A stretch of 64,000 nucleotides of DNA from Athripsodes cinereus. Taxonomy: Eukaryota; Arthropoda; Insecta; Trichoptera; Leptoceridae. The first letter of the stretch is position 1. Each line of letters starts with the position of its first letter. The DNA is taken from positions 8,122,001 through 8,186,000 of the forward strand of contig OX388318.1 of NCBI GenBank assembly GCA_947579605.1. The letters run 5' to 3'. Under the pieces are notes generated by a model, which did no database searches, had not been told where the DNA came from, and worked only from the letters and a program-made list of their open reading frames with translations. Positions 22,917-33,895 of the stretch are shown one piece after another. The position numbers and the translations under genes were made by a program.

Positions 22917-24373
22917 TGAAGTATTTATCCTATATATATTACTTCAATTTAATTTGATTTTCATATAAAACACTTTAAAAATAACATTATTATGAGACCA
23001 AACAGTATGCAATACTTATAGGCAAATTGGGTAACTCCATCAATTATAGCATTTATTTTACAAAATCTATCACAGAAAATTAGGTAACTCCAAAAAAAGG
23101 CTACAAAACCATTATAAACATAATTATGTCATGGTTATTGTGTTACGAACATGTATCTACATCATGTAGATATTTTAGAATAAGGAAAATAATAATAATA
23201 ATATGCATAACAAAAATATTTAGTTTTTTGTCCGCCCTGTAAAGTAGCTATTTTGGAGTTACCCAATCTGCGAATTAAGGTATCGATATGGCGGAAACAA
23301 GCCTCCACTAAACAATAAGTTAATGAGTGAGTCTAATATTTATTCGTCTGTTCGTTAGCTATAATGTTGTTGCATTTGGAACGGTTTATTATGAAAAAGC
23401 GTTCTCCGAGCCGCCGGAAGCCTAGTAAATGAAAACTCTGCAGTTAACAACTTTTTCATCCATAGACATAGGTATTTTGTGGAGAAAGTAGAAATTTACA
23501 CTGTTATCTTTTCATAGAATGACAAAAAAACCTCTGCATTATATAGAAAAACGCGAATGTAATTATAGTATATCAATATAATGTAATATAACATATTTCC
23601 AAATATCGAAGTAAATTGAAGAATACCCTCGTCACCTGTAGGGGAGACTGGTTCTCCTAGGGACGCTTTTAGGTTAATGAGTGTAATTTTTCATCGGTGA
23701 ATATAAGTGAATTTTTGAAAACTGTATATGAAAATATGGTCCTTTGTGCACCTTTTATGAGAATCTCTGCTTTGTAATACAATTTTTTAGTACTTTTTTT
23801 TAGCCGCAAAATGAGGTATGACTTTGTCCCTAGGTACAACATGGGGTTGTACCTAGGGACATAGGTGGTTGTACCTAGGGACGGCGGTTGAACCTAGGGA
23901 CGCTGGGTAATTGAATACTCAGATTGGCTTCTATTGAGCTAATAATTTATTATAAATAAAAAAGAACCTGTAAAAAATCCTGAAAGCAAACTAAAACAAT
24001 GATATAGATCGTTGAAACAACTTTTTATTTGTAGTGAAGGTAACAATATTATTTAAAATAGTTAACACTAATATATAAAAAATAATGAGATCAATTTTTC
24101 CAGAACAAACAAATATTTAAATTGTAAATAAACATTCTATTTAAAATAGTTAACACTAGTAGATGAAAAAAAGTGATTCCAGTACAAAAAATTATTGAAT
24201 TGAGAAGCAGCAATATATTTTGAATAGTTAAAACTTATAGATAAAAATGTAACATCAACATATCCAGGACAAAAATATTTTAATTAAGAAACAACAGTGT
24301 TTAAAATAAAATAGTTAATAATTATAGGTCAAAAAGAGTGATACCAATTTTTCCAGAATAAAAAATACTTTAA

Positions 24374-24619
24374 TTAAGAAGAATCTTCATTACAAGACTG
24401 GTTGGTTGGGTTGTAATCTTCATCTGCAGCACATTCGTCGCTATTAGCATTTAAACATCTTTTACAAATAAATTCAAATGGCAGAATACCAGACCCTGCA
24501 CATTTTACACAAACTGCATTTCGGCAGACTATGCATTTAATCCATTTATCATCATTTTGTATTATAATGTAACAAACACGGCAAAATACTTGTTTCGAGG
24601 AACATGGAGATGATCCCAC
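24374..24619 (-). pseudogene. PHD-like zinc finger tail of the Tigger-like transposase
   Basis: Encodes CRVC-x11-WIKCIVC-x3-CVKC...FICKRC, a cysteine pattern of a PHD-like finger in which a Cys stands where His is usual. A long Lys/Arg-rich linker precedes it on the same strand. In-frame continuity with the DDE part (24799-25434) is lost: a TAA directly after PRKNN ends that frame, and a frame change lies in the linker. I read this as the C-terminus of the same ancestral transposase, since Cys-rich fingers occur at the ends of some insect Tigger/jerky-type transposases. Confidence 0.55.
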
Positions 24620-24798
24620 TAAACGGAATGTGTTTTTTGTTTTCGATTTATATTTTTTAGAAACTTTATTTTTCGGCGGTATTTCCCGTTTTTGTTTTTT
24701 CGATTTATCGTTACAAGTTGTTTTCTTTCTTTTCCTCTCCTCTATTTCCTTTTTTCTGGCGTGTCAGTAACAATACGTGCATTACCCTTACGGGAAGG

Positions 24799-25434
24799 TT
24801 AATTGTTTTTCCTTGGACCAGCTTTAGGTAATGGCATTATATCGAAAGGTGACACAGATTTCAGATTTGTACAATCAGATTTTGGCGGTGTTGAAAGAAG
24901 TGAGCCCTGAGACGATGTAGGTGGGCTATTATCTTCTGATATTAGTGGTCTATCAGTCATACTTGATGGCAAAAGTGAGCCCTGAGACGATGTAGATGGG
25001 TTATTATCTTCTGATGTTAGTGGTCTATCAGTCACGCTTGATGGCAAAAAGTCTTCTTCCGAAAATATATTGGGATTCAGTGGATAGAGGCCACAAACTT
25101 GAAAAATGAACATAGGTGGAATCGAATTTCCTATCGCGTTCACTGCGGCAATCATCGTTACATTGATGCCTCGCTCACCCGAAGTCATTGCTCCCACTTG
25201 TTTGACTCCTCTCTTCGCAAATACTTTTGGACAAGCCTGCACAGTTGAAAATCCCGTCTCATCTACATTATAAATCCTTGACGGATCGAAGTGGTGTCGT
25301 TGCAGAATGTCGGTGTATATATTGAAAAAATTCTTCACATTGTCCCGATTGAATGAATTAACCCGGCCCAAACTAGTCCCTTCAGGTTTCCTTAATTTCC
25401 TTAAATTTGTCTTTGAATGTACGCAGCCATTCAC
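24799..25434 (-). pseudogene. Tigger/pogo DDE transposase with catalytic core deleted
   Basis: After a basic start, the minus-strand frame gives LRKPEGTSLGRVNSFN, then IYNVDETGFSTV (first catalytic Asp), KQVGAMTSGERG and NSIPPMFIFQ, all typical of DDE_1 (Tigger/jerky) transposases. At about 25098 the frame jumps directly to CGLYPLNPNIFSEEDFLPS, normally found much later, so the segment with the second and third catalytic acidic residues is gone. A 25-residue segment (F/LLPSS.TDRPL.SEDN...SSQGS) is duplicated in tandem. The N-terminal part lies in another frame (to 25573), indicating a frameshift near 25400. It cannot be catalytically active. Confidence 0.8.
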
Positions 25435-25573
25435 TGATTTTTTCCCCAGTTGTACCTAGGGACATGCCCTTTAGGTACATGTCCCTAAGTACAACAGGGC
25501 GCCAAATTGACAAAAAACGCCGACTAAAAATTTGAGGTTTGGATTTGAGAGATATGATTAAAGCAATATTCAA
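25382..25573 (-). pseudogene. N-terminal piece of the Tigger-like transposase, frameshifted
   Basis: Ends in GEKISEWLRTFKDKFKEIKET, overlapping the next fragment in another frame. The position before a LRKPE.TSL block fits the segment between the DNA-binding and DDE domains. TACCTAGGGAC repeats at 25453-25500 lie within it, so part of the frame may simply be subterminal repeat. Confidence 0.4.
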
Positions 25574-25967
25574 GCAAACAAAATAATGTATTCGTATTAA
25601 CTAAGAAATATTTTGTTAAATACATTATAAGGGCGAAATTAAAAAAGAAAAATATTAAAAAACTTACGTTTAAGGGTTGTAAAATCAATTTTTAATCACC
25701 ACTTTGCAACACTTCACACCAACACGATGACACTTCGGCTGTCAATTGACCTCAAGAGGTGGAGTGTTGCCACATGCAAAAAATATTATGCTCTCATACA
25801 AAATTCTCAAAATATTTGAGTGTCCCTAGGTACATGGCGTCCCTAGGAGAACCAGTCTCCCCTACCCTACCCTTGAAACGGTCGGTGAATTAATTTATGC
25901 TGAAATAAACCATCATTTACTATGAATATTCAAAAGTTTAATTGATATTTAAGAGACGTGAATTAAT

Positions 25968-26205
25968 TCCCGTGGAGCACCCGGTAAAGAATTGGTCTCC
26001 CACTCTTCTCCATAAGTTTTCGAGTGTCCTGTAAAAGGCAGGTGTTCGAAAAAATAAGACACTTTACATCTTAAATTCAGCGATGAGGTTTGCCACCCAT
26101 CCTGAATGTCTTGATTTTATATTGGCACGGAGAAGACAGCTTGCATGTTTTATATGCAGTTGGTCTGCTGGCTGCCCCACTTGTGGGATATGCCGTGATG
26201 GTATA
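25968..26205 (+). repeat. family A interspersed repeat, good copy, 8-bp TSD
   Basis: A 238-bp unit starting CCCGTGGAGCACCCGG and ending GCCGTGATGGTATA. It contains CAGCGATGAGGTTTGCCACC and CCCCACTTGTGGGATATGCC. GAATTAAT occurs at 25960-25967 and 26206-26213. At least ten related copies lie in this window in both orientations. No clear TIR, no B box, no poly-A and no ORF, so the class is unresolved (SINE-like or MITE-like). Confidence 0.75.
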
Positions 26206-26214
26206 GAATTAATC

Positions 26215-27560
26215 ATATTGGCGAAAATTAAATTAAAATGGAAGAGTCAACGTTGAAACACAAAACTTTTTAACTAAGTTACGTATGCTATTCGTTTAGT
26301 GTTAAAAGTTCATTCAGTACATTCAACGTCTAGCCCAAATCATCAATAATAAATGTATGCATTAAAATCACTTATTCTACATAACTCTTGATAATGTGGA
26401 ACAATCTGATTTTTATTTTTGTGTATTAATTTTATTGAACTTTTTTCACTTCCTTGCCTTAAATTTCTTATTATTCATAATTTATTTGTTCTTAAAGTTT
26501 CTCTTGAAATCTAGACTCATCACCAATTTTTAATTAGATTTATAATTTTCTGATGAATATCTCTGCGTCATAAATATGCTTAAGTACTTAATTACTTCTG
26601 ATGATACAATCTTACAAAGTAAATTAATATTGGATTGGTAATTTAGCTTTTCTACATATTGGTAGTTAAAAATCTTTGTTTTGGAAATACATACTATAAG
26701 TAACAAAACGTAGAATGGTCTTTGAAAATAAACATACAACTTCCGTATATTTCCGTTTTATGTGGTGTTTTATATATAAAAGTGTCTGACACTACTTGTT
26801 TTTATCAAAGTTGGTGAAAAACTTATTTATTGTTCGTATTCTAATTTACCATATTCGATGTTATTGATATAGGTACCTACTCAATGTGATAAATATGTAT
26901 CATGATTGTATGAAGTCTAATTAACTCTCCATCGCTGAATCTAAAAAAGACGAATTCAACAAATATTTGTTTATCAACGCAAACTCAAAGAAAACGAATA
27001 CACAATACTTAAGTAAATACCGATGTATAAAGTGCAACGTCCAGTCTTAGGTATGGATTCGATTACAAATCCTAATCGCTCGGAAAAGAAATGCACTCGA
27101 CAAATACAATATAGAACTTCAGTAGTAAAAATGTGATTATGTAAGCTTTTGTGATGCTTAGTGCTGAAGACAACTCACGTTTTATCTGTTAAAACGATAT
27201 TGTCTTATGTAAAGACATTGAAATGGTAAGAATTTTAAAACTACTCATTAAAAAAGAACATGATCGTACTTATACCGTAGTTACGTGCTAAGACTTAAGT
27301 GGTTAGATTGAAGAAATCACTTCATAGTGATAATCTCACCACCGCATCTCGTCTTAGTATTTTAAATTTAGTGTTTTGTTAACTTTGTTATACAATGATT
27401 GATGTGCAAAAAGAATATAATAAATAAAGTCGGTTTAAAATGATACAAAATAGATACCAACAACCAGATAGTGAAGATCGCCATGAAAGCCTTCAAACCA
27501 CATTAAAAACAATGGATTTTAAAGTCTAAAATAGGTAAAGCGATCTCGAAGATGAAGTTG
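26215..27560. other. no gene recognised
   Basis: AT-rich DNA with nothing I can support on either strand. Confidence 0.5.
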
Positions 27561-27562
27561 AA

Positions 27563-27910
27563 TTACTTTTTCTTGAACTGATTTTTTTTTATATTGCTAT
27601 CTTCTTCTCCGCCCTCGCCTTTATCGCATTTATTTGGGTCGGCTCTGCTAGTCCTCATCTTCCAAGTTTTCTGGTCCCCTGCATCCTCCAAGCGCATCTT
27701 TGCCTCTTTCAGGTCCCTGGCAAATGTGGACATCCAGGTGGTCACTGATCTGCTTGATATTCTGGGTCCTACTTCTACATCCATTGTCCTTTTGATCATA
27801 TTATCCCGTGGCAGTCTCATTATGTGTCCGTACCATCTTAATCTGTTATCGGTTATTTTTTCGCCGATGGGAGCGACTTTGAAACTACCACGGATATGGA
27901 CATCTCTCAC
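27563..27910 (-). pseudogene. LINE post-RT fragment (RLRWYGH type)
   Basis: The minus strand encodes GEKITDNRLRWYGHIMRLPRDN..., then a basic stretch, W-rich TTWMSTFARDLKEAK, DAGDQKTWKMRTSRADPNK and a Lys-rich end. This is the region downstream of the RT domain in insect non-LTR elements. No RT catalytic motif, no 5' end and no visible target duplication. The mirror-frame ORF on the plus strand (27594-27998) is a shadow. Confidence 0.65.
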
Positions 27911-28192
27911 CCAACTTTGTTACACAACCAGACCGAAGCATTTTCATCTCGTTAGAATTGATCATAGTTTCATTTTTTTATATTTCTATAAATTTTAGAA
28001 ATTCAAACGGAAATAAATAACTAAATATTTTTGTTGAATGTTTTTTCAGAGCCCTAAAAGCTTAACTTAACCTTCTTTATTTGTAATCTTCTTTTATAAA
28101 CAACACAATTAACCAACAACGTGGCTACCCTTTATCAACATTTATAAATTTCATACGCATTCCCGTACGATTACAATATTATGATCACAGCC

Positions 28193-28297
28193 GGCAAATT
28201 CCCCTTTCACGACACAAGCTTTAAGCTTAGTTTGAAAGGTGTATAAGGTTGTATTTGGGTTTATAACAAAACCCAGATATATCTTTTTTTAAAAAAG
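28193..28297 (+). repeat. SINE B 3' part
   Basis: AAATTCCCCTTTCACGACAC, GAAAGGTGTATAAGG and CAAAACCCAGATATATC, then T/A-rich sequence. Same body as 18586-18695 and 40083-40205. Confidence 0.65.
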
Positions 28298-28619
28298 AAA
28301 GACAAAAGAAAGAAGTACTAGGGAAAAATAAATTTAATATTTTTGGAATTAGATATTTTAATAGCTCATTATCATTTTTATCTTTTTAGTCTTTACACAT
28401 TTATATTTTAATTTACCTTGAATACTTTTCTTTATAGGTATCAACTACATAATCAAAGGCATTTTTATGCCAGTCATCCAATCCATTCGCCCTTTTGAGT
28501 TGAGCCCCATCTTCTCGCACGACACACCTTATGCTCTAATTTTGAACAGTGAAAAAAAAAGTGTTTTGAAGAGTCATACTAAATATTTCCGTTAAGACAT
28601 ATTAACTTTATTAACGAAT

Positions 28620-28745
28620 TTGTTTTATCCACAATAAACCGTTCACAATAAACCGTTCCTATAACAATAAAATCGGAGCGCTGGGAATGTCATGGGAAGA
28701 GGTGACGCAATTGGCGCAGAGTCGCTGTGAACGGAGGAGGCTGGT
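28620..28745 (+). pseudogene. LINE C 3' fragment
   Basis: Contains GAGGTGACGCAATTGGCGCA and the GGAGGAGGCTGGTTTCTAC block, the coding end shared with 22612 and 45960. Truncated on both sides; AACCGTTC is tandemly repeated at its start. Confidence 0.5.
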
Positions 28746-28844
28746 TTCTACTATTCATTTTTTTATTTATACTATATGGCTTTATTTATACTATAAAAAT
28801 ATCGAAATTCCCCCATAGTTATGATAATAATAATCATCCCATCA

Positions 28845-29040
28845 TGCCACTTGCGTTTCTGGGTAGACAGAGAGGATTGAGCATAATTTTATTCCTGCTC
28901 TTGCACACGCTTTTCGCTTGTTAAACAATCATACAGTTCTTTATGCATGCTCTCCTATCCATTGTCCTAAGTACGTGTCCAGTTTTGAGGATGTGGTCTA
29001 CGTGATCGAACTATATTCGGGCGACCACGTTGCCGAGTAT
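28845..29040 (-). pseudogene. diverged LINE W-like 3' fragment
   Basis: The plus strand reads GCATGCTCTCCTATCCATTG and then AAGTACGTGTCCAGTT, the complement of the LINE W end (compare GAGAGCATGCATGAGG at 30084-30099). Diverged, without open frame. Confidence 0.45.
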
Positions 29041-29123
29041 CTTTTCTCTCAGACATGTATACAGTAGTTTTAGTTCTTATGTTCTAGTAAAAATAATCAT
29101 CGTAACTACTACTACTACTACTA

Positions 29124-29371
29124 CACCATCACGGCATATCCCACAAGTGAGGTTGCCAACAGACAGACAGACAGCTGCATATCATAAACATGCAAACTGT
29201 CGTCCCCTTGCCAATATAAAATCAAGATATTCAGGATGGGTGGCAAACCTCATCGCTGAATTTAAAATGTACCTAAAATGTCTTATTTTCAAACATCTAC
29301 ATTTTACAGGATGCTTCTAAGCTTACGAAAAAAGAGTGGGTAATCTTTTCTTTGCTCTGGATGCTTCACGG
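29124..29371 (-). repeat. family A copy
   Basis: Begins CACCATCACGGCATATCCC and runs through GGTGGCAAACCTCATCGCTG to GATGCTTCACGG. Full-length complement of family A with small indels, including an (AGAC)n expansion at about 29160-29175. An (ACT)n run abuts it at about 29105-29123. Confidence 0.7.
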
Positions 29372-29827
29372 CTTACACAAATATTTCATTTCATGAAAAA
29401 TCAATACCTTTATTATTTCGAGTTTTTTGGTAGGTACTTATCTCAAATGTATAACAATGCGTATTGACGTGTTGAAAATTTCATATAAATAAGTTTTCCC
29501 ATAATAATTAGATTTTCGAAGAACCTCAACATAAAACATACCCATTCATATTCACTTTTTCGTGTGGGTATAAAAGACAGTTTCTAAATATAGATAAAGT
29601 AATGTATGAAAATATATGAAAATGGTTCGGCATACAACAACTCAATTGTGGGAAGATTTATCCTAACTAATGAATAGATATAGAAGTATAGAAGAATTCA
29701 TTCATTCAAAAATTCATCATTCAACATTTCTTTAAAAATAAAGCCACTCGTAGCAATATTATATGCTATTCCCAAAACATTCTCATATTGTTGTATCGAA
29801 AAAAATATCGTTAACAATGATTATTAA

Positions 29828-30352
29828 ATTAAGACATTTTACATCTTAGACAACAGTGATATACGTAAGGAATGTGGAATGAAAGTTGGTGTAATAACAA
29901 TGATGAATGTGAATAAGTAAAGATGGTTTGGGCACGTGGAAAGAATGAATGAGGACAGAATAACCAAGAAGATATATTTGGCTGAGAGGAATGGTGCTCG
30001 GAGACGTGGACGTCCGAGGATCAAATGGCAAGATCATTTAAATCAAATCCTACTGTACGGTCAGGTGTTGAGCACATTGAACAAGAGAGCATGCATGAGG
30101 AATTGTATGGCAGTGACGGAAGCGAAAATGTATGCAAGGATAGAAAGAAGTGGCGCTCGATCCTTTCTGCCTATCCCGCGAGGGAAGCGGCGTGGTGGTA
30201 TGATTGTATGTATGTATATATGTACATCTTAAATTTAGCGATGGGGTATGCTTCCCATCTTGAATGTCTTCATTATTTTTTAACACAGAAAGACAAGTAA
30301 GGTGCGGCTGTTCTACTGACTATCCCACTTGAGGAATATGCCGTAATGGTGT
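29828..30352 (+). repeat. family A copy interrupted by a LINE W insertion
   Basis: AAGACATTTTACATCTTA at 29831-29848 continues, after the LINE, with ACATCTTAAATTTAGCGATG from 30224 and CCACTTGAGGAATATGCCGT near the end. TACATCTTA is duplicated at 29840-29848 and 30223-30231, proving that the LINE entered an existing family A copy. Confidence 0.75.
29849..30222 (+). mobile_element. LINE W 3' unit, 9-bp TSD
   Basis: A 374-bp insertion close to the 17689 copy in sequence and start point. A stop in GTGAATAAGTAAAGATGG interrupts the frame before the FGHVERMNEDR part; the rest encodes ERNGARRRGRPRIKWQDHL and a RSGARS...RGKRRGGMIV end in shifted frame. The tail is (GTAT)n/(TA)n. Flanked by TACATCTTA duplications. 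No RT domain, so it could only have moved in trans or as a 5'-truncated reverse transcript. Confidence 0.8.
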
Positions 30353-30354
30353 CA

Positions 30355-31210
30355 GCAGTAGTAGTAAATTGTTTATGTTTTATATAAGAAAATCGTTTCA
30401 TGTATTCGTATTGAAGAAAAGCAAACTTTTTCAGTACAGCGAGTCATCATTTTATATTCAATGTCAATAATTTTTTTATTAGATATGAATTAATTTACTT
30501 TTATCTCTGAACTTTCATATTTGTAATATTGAATCTTCTACAAATTCAATATTTATAAATTAACATATATTATTTTACGTAATGTTTTATGTACTTAAAT
30601 TTCTTTGTCACATTATAGTAATACAATAAAACATTTGATAAGAATTGTAAAGATATTTGATCTTTCTGATGTTATATCAATATCATGATATAAAGAAGTC
30701 AAATAAAGATGATTTTAAAGTAATTGATACCTTTGAGTGCTATGAATTTATTTTATATCATATATCACGATTTTTCATCCCACACACTCGAATATTTTGT
30801 ACCTACATAATTGAAGTATGTATATTTCCATGATATTTCATAACCTGTTATTCCTATTAGATAATAAAAGTAAAGTCTCTATAATTTTTTACAAATATTT
30901 TTCAGTATCTTATAATTGTTAATACTGACAGCACAACTATTATTATATTGACCTCCTCTTCTTTTTCATTACTCAAAAAATGTCATTAAATTAACTGTTG
31001 TGCGGTCTTCTCATATTTCTTTGTTCTCCCATATTCTTTATTTCTTGATTCAAGATTTTGATCTATTTGTTTTAGTTCCATGATCAACTCATTGGTATTG
31101 TATAGACAGTTGGATATTTCTGCAATATTAGAGAAATATTCAGTTCTACTTTTCTTATTCTCATTGCTATTTTTTTCATATCTATCGAGCTTTGGCCTGG
31201 TGGAATTTTT
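30355..31210. other. no gene recognised
   Basis: AT-rich DNA, nothing supported. Confidence 0.5.
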
Positions 31211-31212
31211 TT

Positions 31213-31385
31213 AAACGTGTCTTAGTTTTTATTATGAGCCCAAATACAACCTTGTACACCTTTCACAGTAAGCTAAAAACTTATATCGTGAAAAGGTAAG
31301 TTTCCTGGCACCTGGGATCGAACCGCGCACTTCTTTTATATGAGGCCGAGACTCTACCTCCAGGCTACCGACGAACTCAACTCAA
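31213..31385 (-). repeat. SINE B, full copy with tRNA-like head
   Basis: On the minus strand the head reads GTCGGTAGCCTGGAGGTAGA, then GTGCGCGGTTCGATCCCAGG. GGTTCGATCCC is a good RNA polymerase III B box, and the upstream GGAGGTAGAGTCTCGG region can serve as an A box. The body (CTTTTCACGATATAAG, GTGAAAGGTGTACAAGG, TTGTATTTGGGCTCATAAT) matches the headless copies at 18586, 28193 and 40083. I infer a tRNA-derived SINE that depends on a LINE for movement. Confidence 0.75.
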
Positions 31386-31571
31386 CATTATTTGTCCCTT
31401 CATAACACACTGCATACATCTCATTTACTTCTGTTTACAAGTTTTAGCATCATACTTTGTTACTTACATTGTGATTTTTTTTCAAACTTATGGGGACTTA
31501 ATATTTTTTCTTATCATGGTATTCAGCGATAATATCACGTCTTCATAATCGACAATGCATGATTAATTGTT

Positions 31572-31850
31572 TTGAATATTCACTGGCTTCTTATTATACA
31601 TATTCGCATAGAGGAGAATCGAAAACTGATCATGAAAGAAACCACGCCATGTCAAAAACCAAGAAGCAAAATAACAATGCGTTGGGCTGATCAGATCAAG
31701 CAGGCTGTAACTCCGTCAATTTGCGGTGCCGTCCATCCGGTTCAAAACAGAGAAGAGGATAGCGTAGGGTTGTCTATAAGGGACTATTCGGAAGTCATGA
31801 TTCTCAGAATTGAGGAAACGACTGTAAACGAGAAATTTTTGAAACCAAAT
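31572..31850 (+). pseudogene. LINE E post-RT fragment
   Basis: Encodes KPRSKITMRWADQIKQAV and SICGAVHPVQNREEDS, corresponding to the ...RGRSP.RW.DQIKEA...GA.H.AQDR..W block of a non-LTR polyprotein. The same family is seen on the minus strand at 46272-46650. The upstream part is missing and downstream residues are diverged. Confidence 0.55.
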
Positions 31851-31859
31851 TAACAAATA

Positions 31860-33510
31860 AATTCTCTCACGTGAAATATACTAGTATGTCACGTAATCTT
31901 TTTAATTTTTTATTTACAAGTGAATTCTGAAATAAGAAAATATATTAAATCCGTTCCACGTATTCCAATAGTTTAATAAATCATGAAAAGTTATATAAAA
32001 TTTTATATGTGTATGATATATTTTTTTCCGAAAGGCAAAATAACCGTATTTTATTAGAAGATAAAATACGGAAAACTATTTTCCAACTCGTTACCCAAAC
32101 GTATGGTAATAATTCTCAAGGAATCTGATAGAAAGGGTAAAATGATGAATACATCTTATTATATATAGGGATATAAACAATTAAAAGTTACTTTCGAAAA
32201 TTTTTAACAAAACTTATCTCTTAATATGGGCCTTTGGGGTTCTAAAATTTTCCGTATCAATAAAAAAATTATCCGAGTTTTTGATTTACTAACAAAAATT
32301 CAAAATAAGTAAATAGCTTTAGTTATGATGTGGCAACAATTGGTTAATAATGCAAACCAAGCCGTTCAATTTAATTTTTTTCTTTAATTCAATTAAAAAT
32401 AACACAAGAAAAAATTAATGTAATTCTTTATTTAATTTTTGGACAATAAATGGCATTGATCTCTTATAATACATGATGATTTAACAATATTACATTGTCA
32501 CCAAACATTAAAAAATCTATCGGTACATTGTGCTAAAATGCTTGACACTTTATTACTTTATAATTAAGTGATATGTCGTTTTGCTTGCATTATGTATAAA
32601 AATAACTTTCTTTAAATAAAAAAAAATTGCCTAGATATATAGTAATTGCTATATAATTTTATCGTTATTTATTTTGTGAAACTTGATACGAGTATAAAAA
32701 CACAATTAAAAATACAGTTTAAGTTTTACTCGCACTTTATTTGGATTTTCCGGGTTTCAACATTCGATGTCTTCGATTGTGAATAATGTGTGAATAAGAC
32801 TTAAAACTGCATATTTAATTACATTAATGGGGTTTAATTTATGTGTTTTATTTTATAAAGTAAAGTATGTATTATTGATGATAGTTTGAACAAATTATAC
32901 TCATATAATATTATTGAAAGTTTTACGATTTCAAAAACTTTGGTTTTCAAGTTTTGGGTTTGCATTCTCCTTTATTCAAATTTTCCGCCATCATTTTAAA
33001 AACTCAATTCCTCTTTGTGTTTTCTCATTATTTATTTAAGTAGCTAAAGTCAGCCTATATTTACCTCTATAAATGATGGTTAACATGGTTTCTCTCTTAA
33101 GCACTAAAGTTTTTTTTTTTTATAACGGACGAGGTACGTAGTACACATAATACATTTTAAAAATGCTTTTACTTTCTGCCCACGATTTACATTCACTTAA
33201 TTTTATTTTACTATGGTGTTTATTAAACAAAAAGATGCGTCTTCTGCCTTCTTTAGATATTGTCGATGCTAAAAAGATTGACAATGTGTAAGATAGACGA
33301 GAAACATCATTTTCTCATTCTATCTTTATGTATCTATATCATCATAATTTTTCTGTAAATGGGGTGAACAAAACAATCCCCGTATGAAAAAAGATATACA
33401 TATTATATTGTTCTTATTGGCCCAACTATCACTAGACATTTTCAAAAGACTTTTTCTTTAACAGTGACATAATAATATTATTAACTTGTTATTACAAATG
33501 AAGAGGTGTT
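31860..33510. other. no gene recognised
   Basis: AT-rich DNA, nothing supported. Confidence 0.5.
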
Positions 33511-33514
33511 AAGT

Positions 33515-33835
33515 AGAGCTGGAAAAGACAGAGACCTTCTGTTGGATGTCAAAGTGTGTAAGATCTCGTATTTGAGTCATTTAATGCGTAGAAAAAAGTA
33601 CCACATTTAGCGGTTGATTATGACAGACAAAATAGAAGGACGTCGGGGGGCTGGCAGAAGGTAGACATCGTGGCTGCGCAATATACGAGATTGGACTGTA
33701 TTGAAAAGTGTGGAGGAGTTGTTCCAGATAGCGCAGGATCGAGAAACCTATGCCAGAGTAATTGCCAACATAGAAGGAGCCTGACAGGGCACCTACAGAA
33801 GAAGATAAGAGTCACTTTTTGTGTCATGAAAAGTA
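33515..33835 (+). pseudogene. LINE D 3' coding fragment
   Basis: Read with several stops: ISYLSHLMRRKKYHI, KIEGRRGAGRR, TSWLRNIRDWT, SVEELFQIAQDRETYARVIANIEGA. These are consecutive blocks of the C-terminus of an insect non-LTR polyprotein. A second copy lies inverted at 35850-36205. Stops make it non-functional. Confidence 0.7.
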
Positions 33836-33845
33836 AGACATTCAT

Positions 33846-33895
33846 AATGTAGGACATTCCTTATCGCTGAATTGAAGATGTAATAATGTCTTTTT
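33846..33895 (-). repeat. family A scrap
   Basis: GACATTCCTTATCGCTGAATTG followed by ATGTAATAATGTC resembles the middle of family A in complement. Very short. Confidence 0.3.

Larger units (their letters stand above)
20775..23290. mobile_element. non-autonomous DNA transposon with 37-bp perfect TIRs
   Basis: The sequence from CATATCGATACC at 20775 to 20811 recurs as an exact complement at 23254-23290. Inside both ends the unit AAATTGGGTAACTCCA, or a one-base variant, is repeated: about 20928, 20964, 23026 and 23078, besides the TIRs. This looks like an array of subterminal transposase-binding sites. TA inside CATATCG could be the target duplication, which would make it pogo/Tigger-like; that is inference. 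The interior lacks a transposase and holds later insertions: a Penelope-type end, LINE tails and a LINE C copy. Confidence 0.8.
23641..25862 (-). mobile_element. Tigger/pogo-like transposon, internally deleted
   Basis: A 2222-bp element with perfect inverted ends (GGGGAGACTGGTTCTCCTAG at 23641; the complement ends at 25862), flanked by TA on both sides (23639-23640 and 25863-25864), the Tc1/pogo-type target duplication. The motif TACCTAGGGAC, direct or inverted, recurs several times near both ends (about 23830-23910 and 25450-25500, plus 25820-25850), suggesting clustered transposase-binding sites. The minus strand carries a broken transposase (24374-25573). Termini are intact, so trans-mobilisation remains conceivable. 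Confidence 0.88.

Noticed and set aside
27594..27998. 134-codon plus-strand ORF with membrane-like segments
   Set aside because: Antisense of the RLRWYGH LINE fragment, whose blocks are recognisable on the minus strand.
30025..30300. 91-codon ORF overlapping LINE W and family A
   Set aside because: Frame runs across the insertion boundary between two repeats, so it cannot be a conserved gene.
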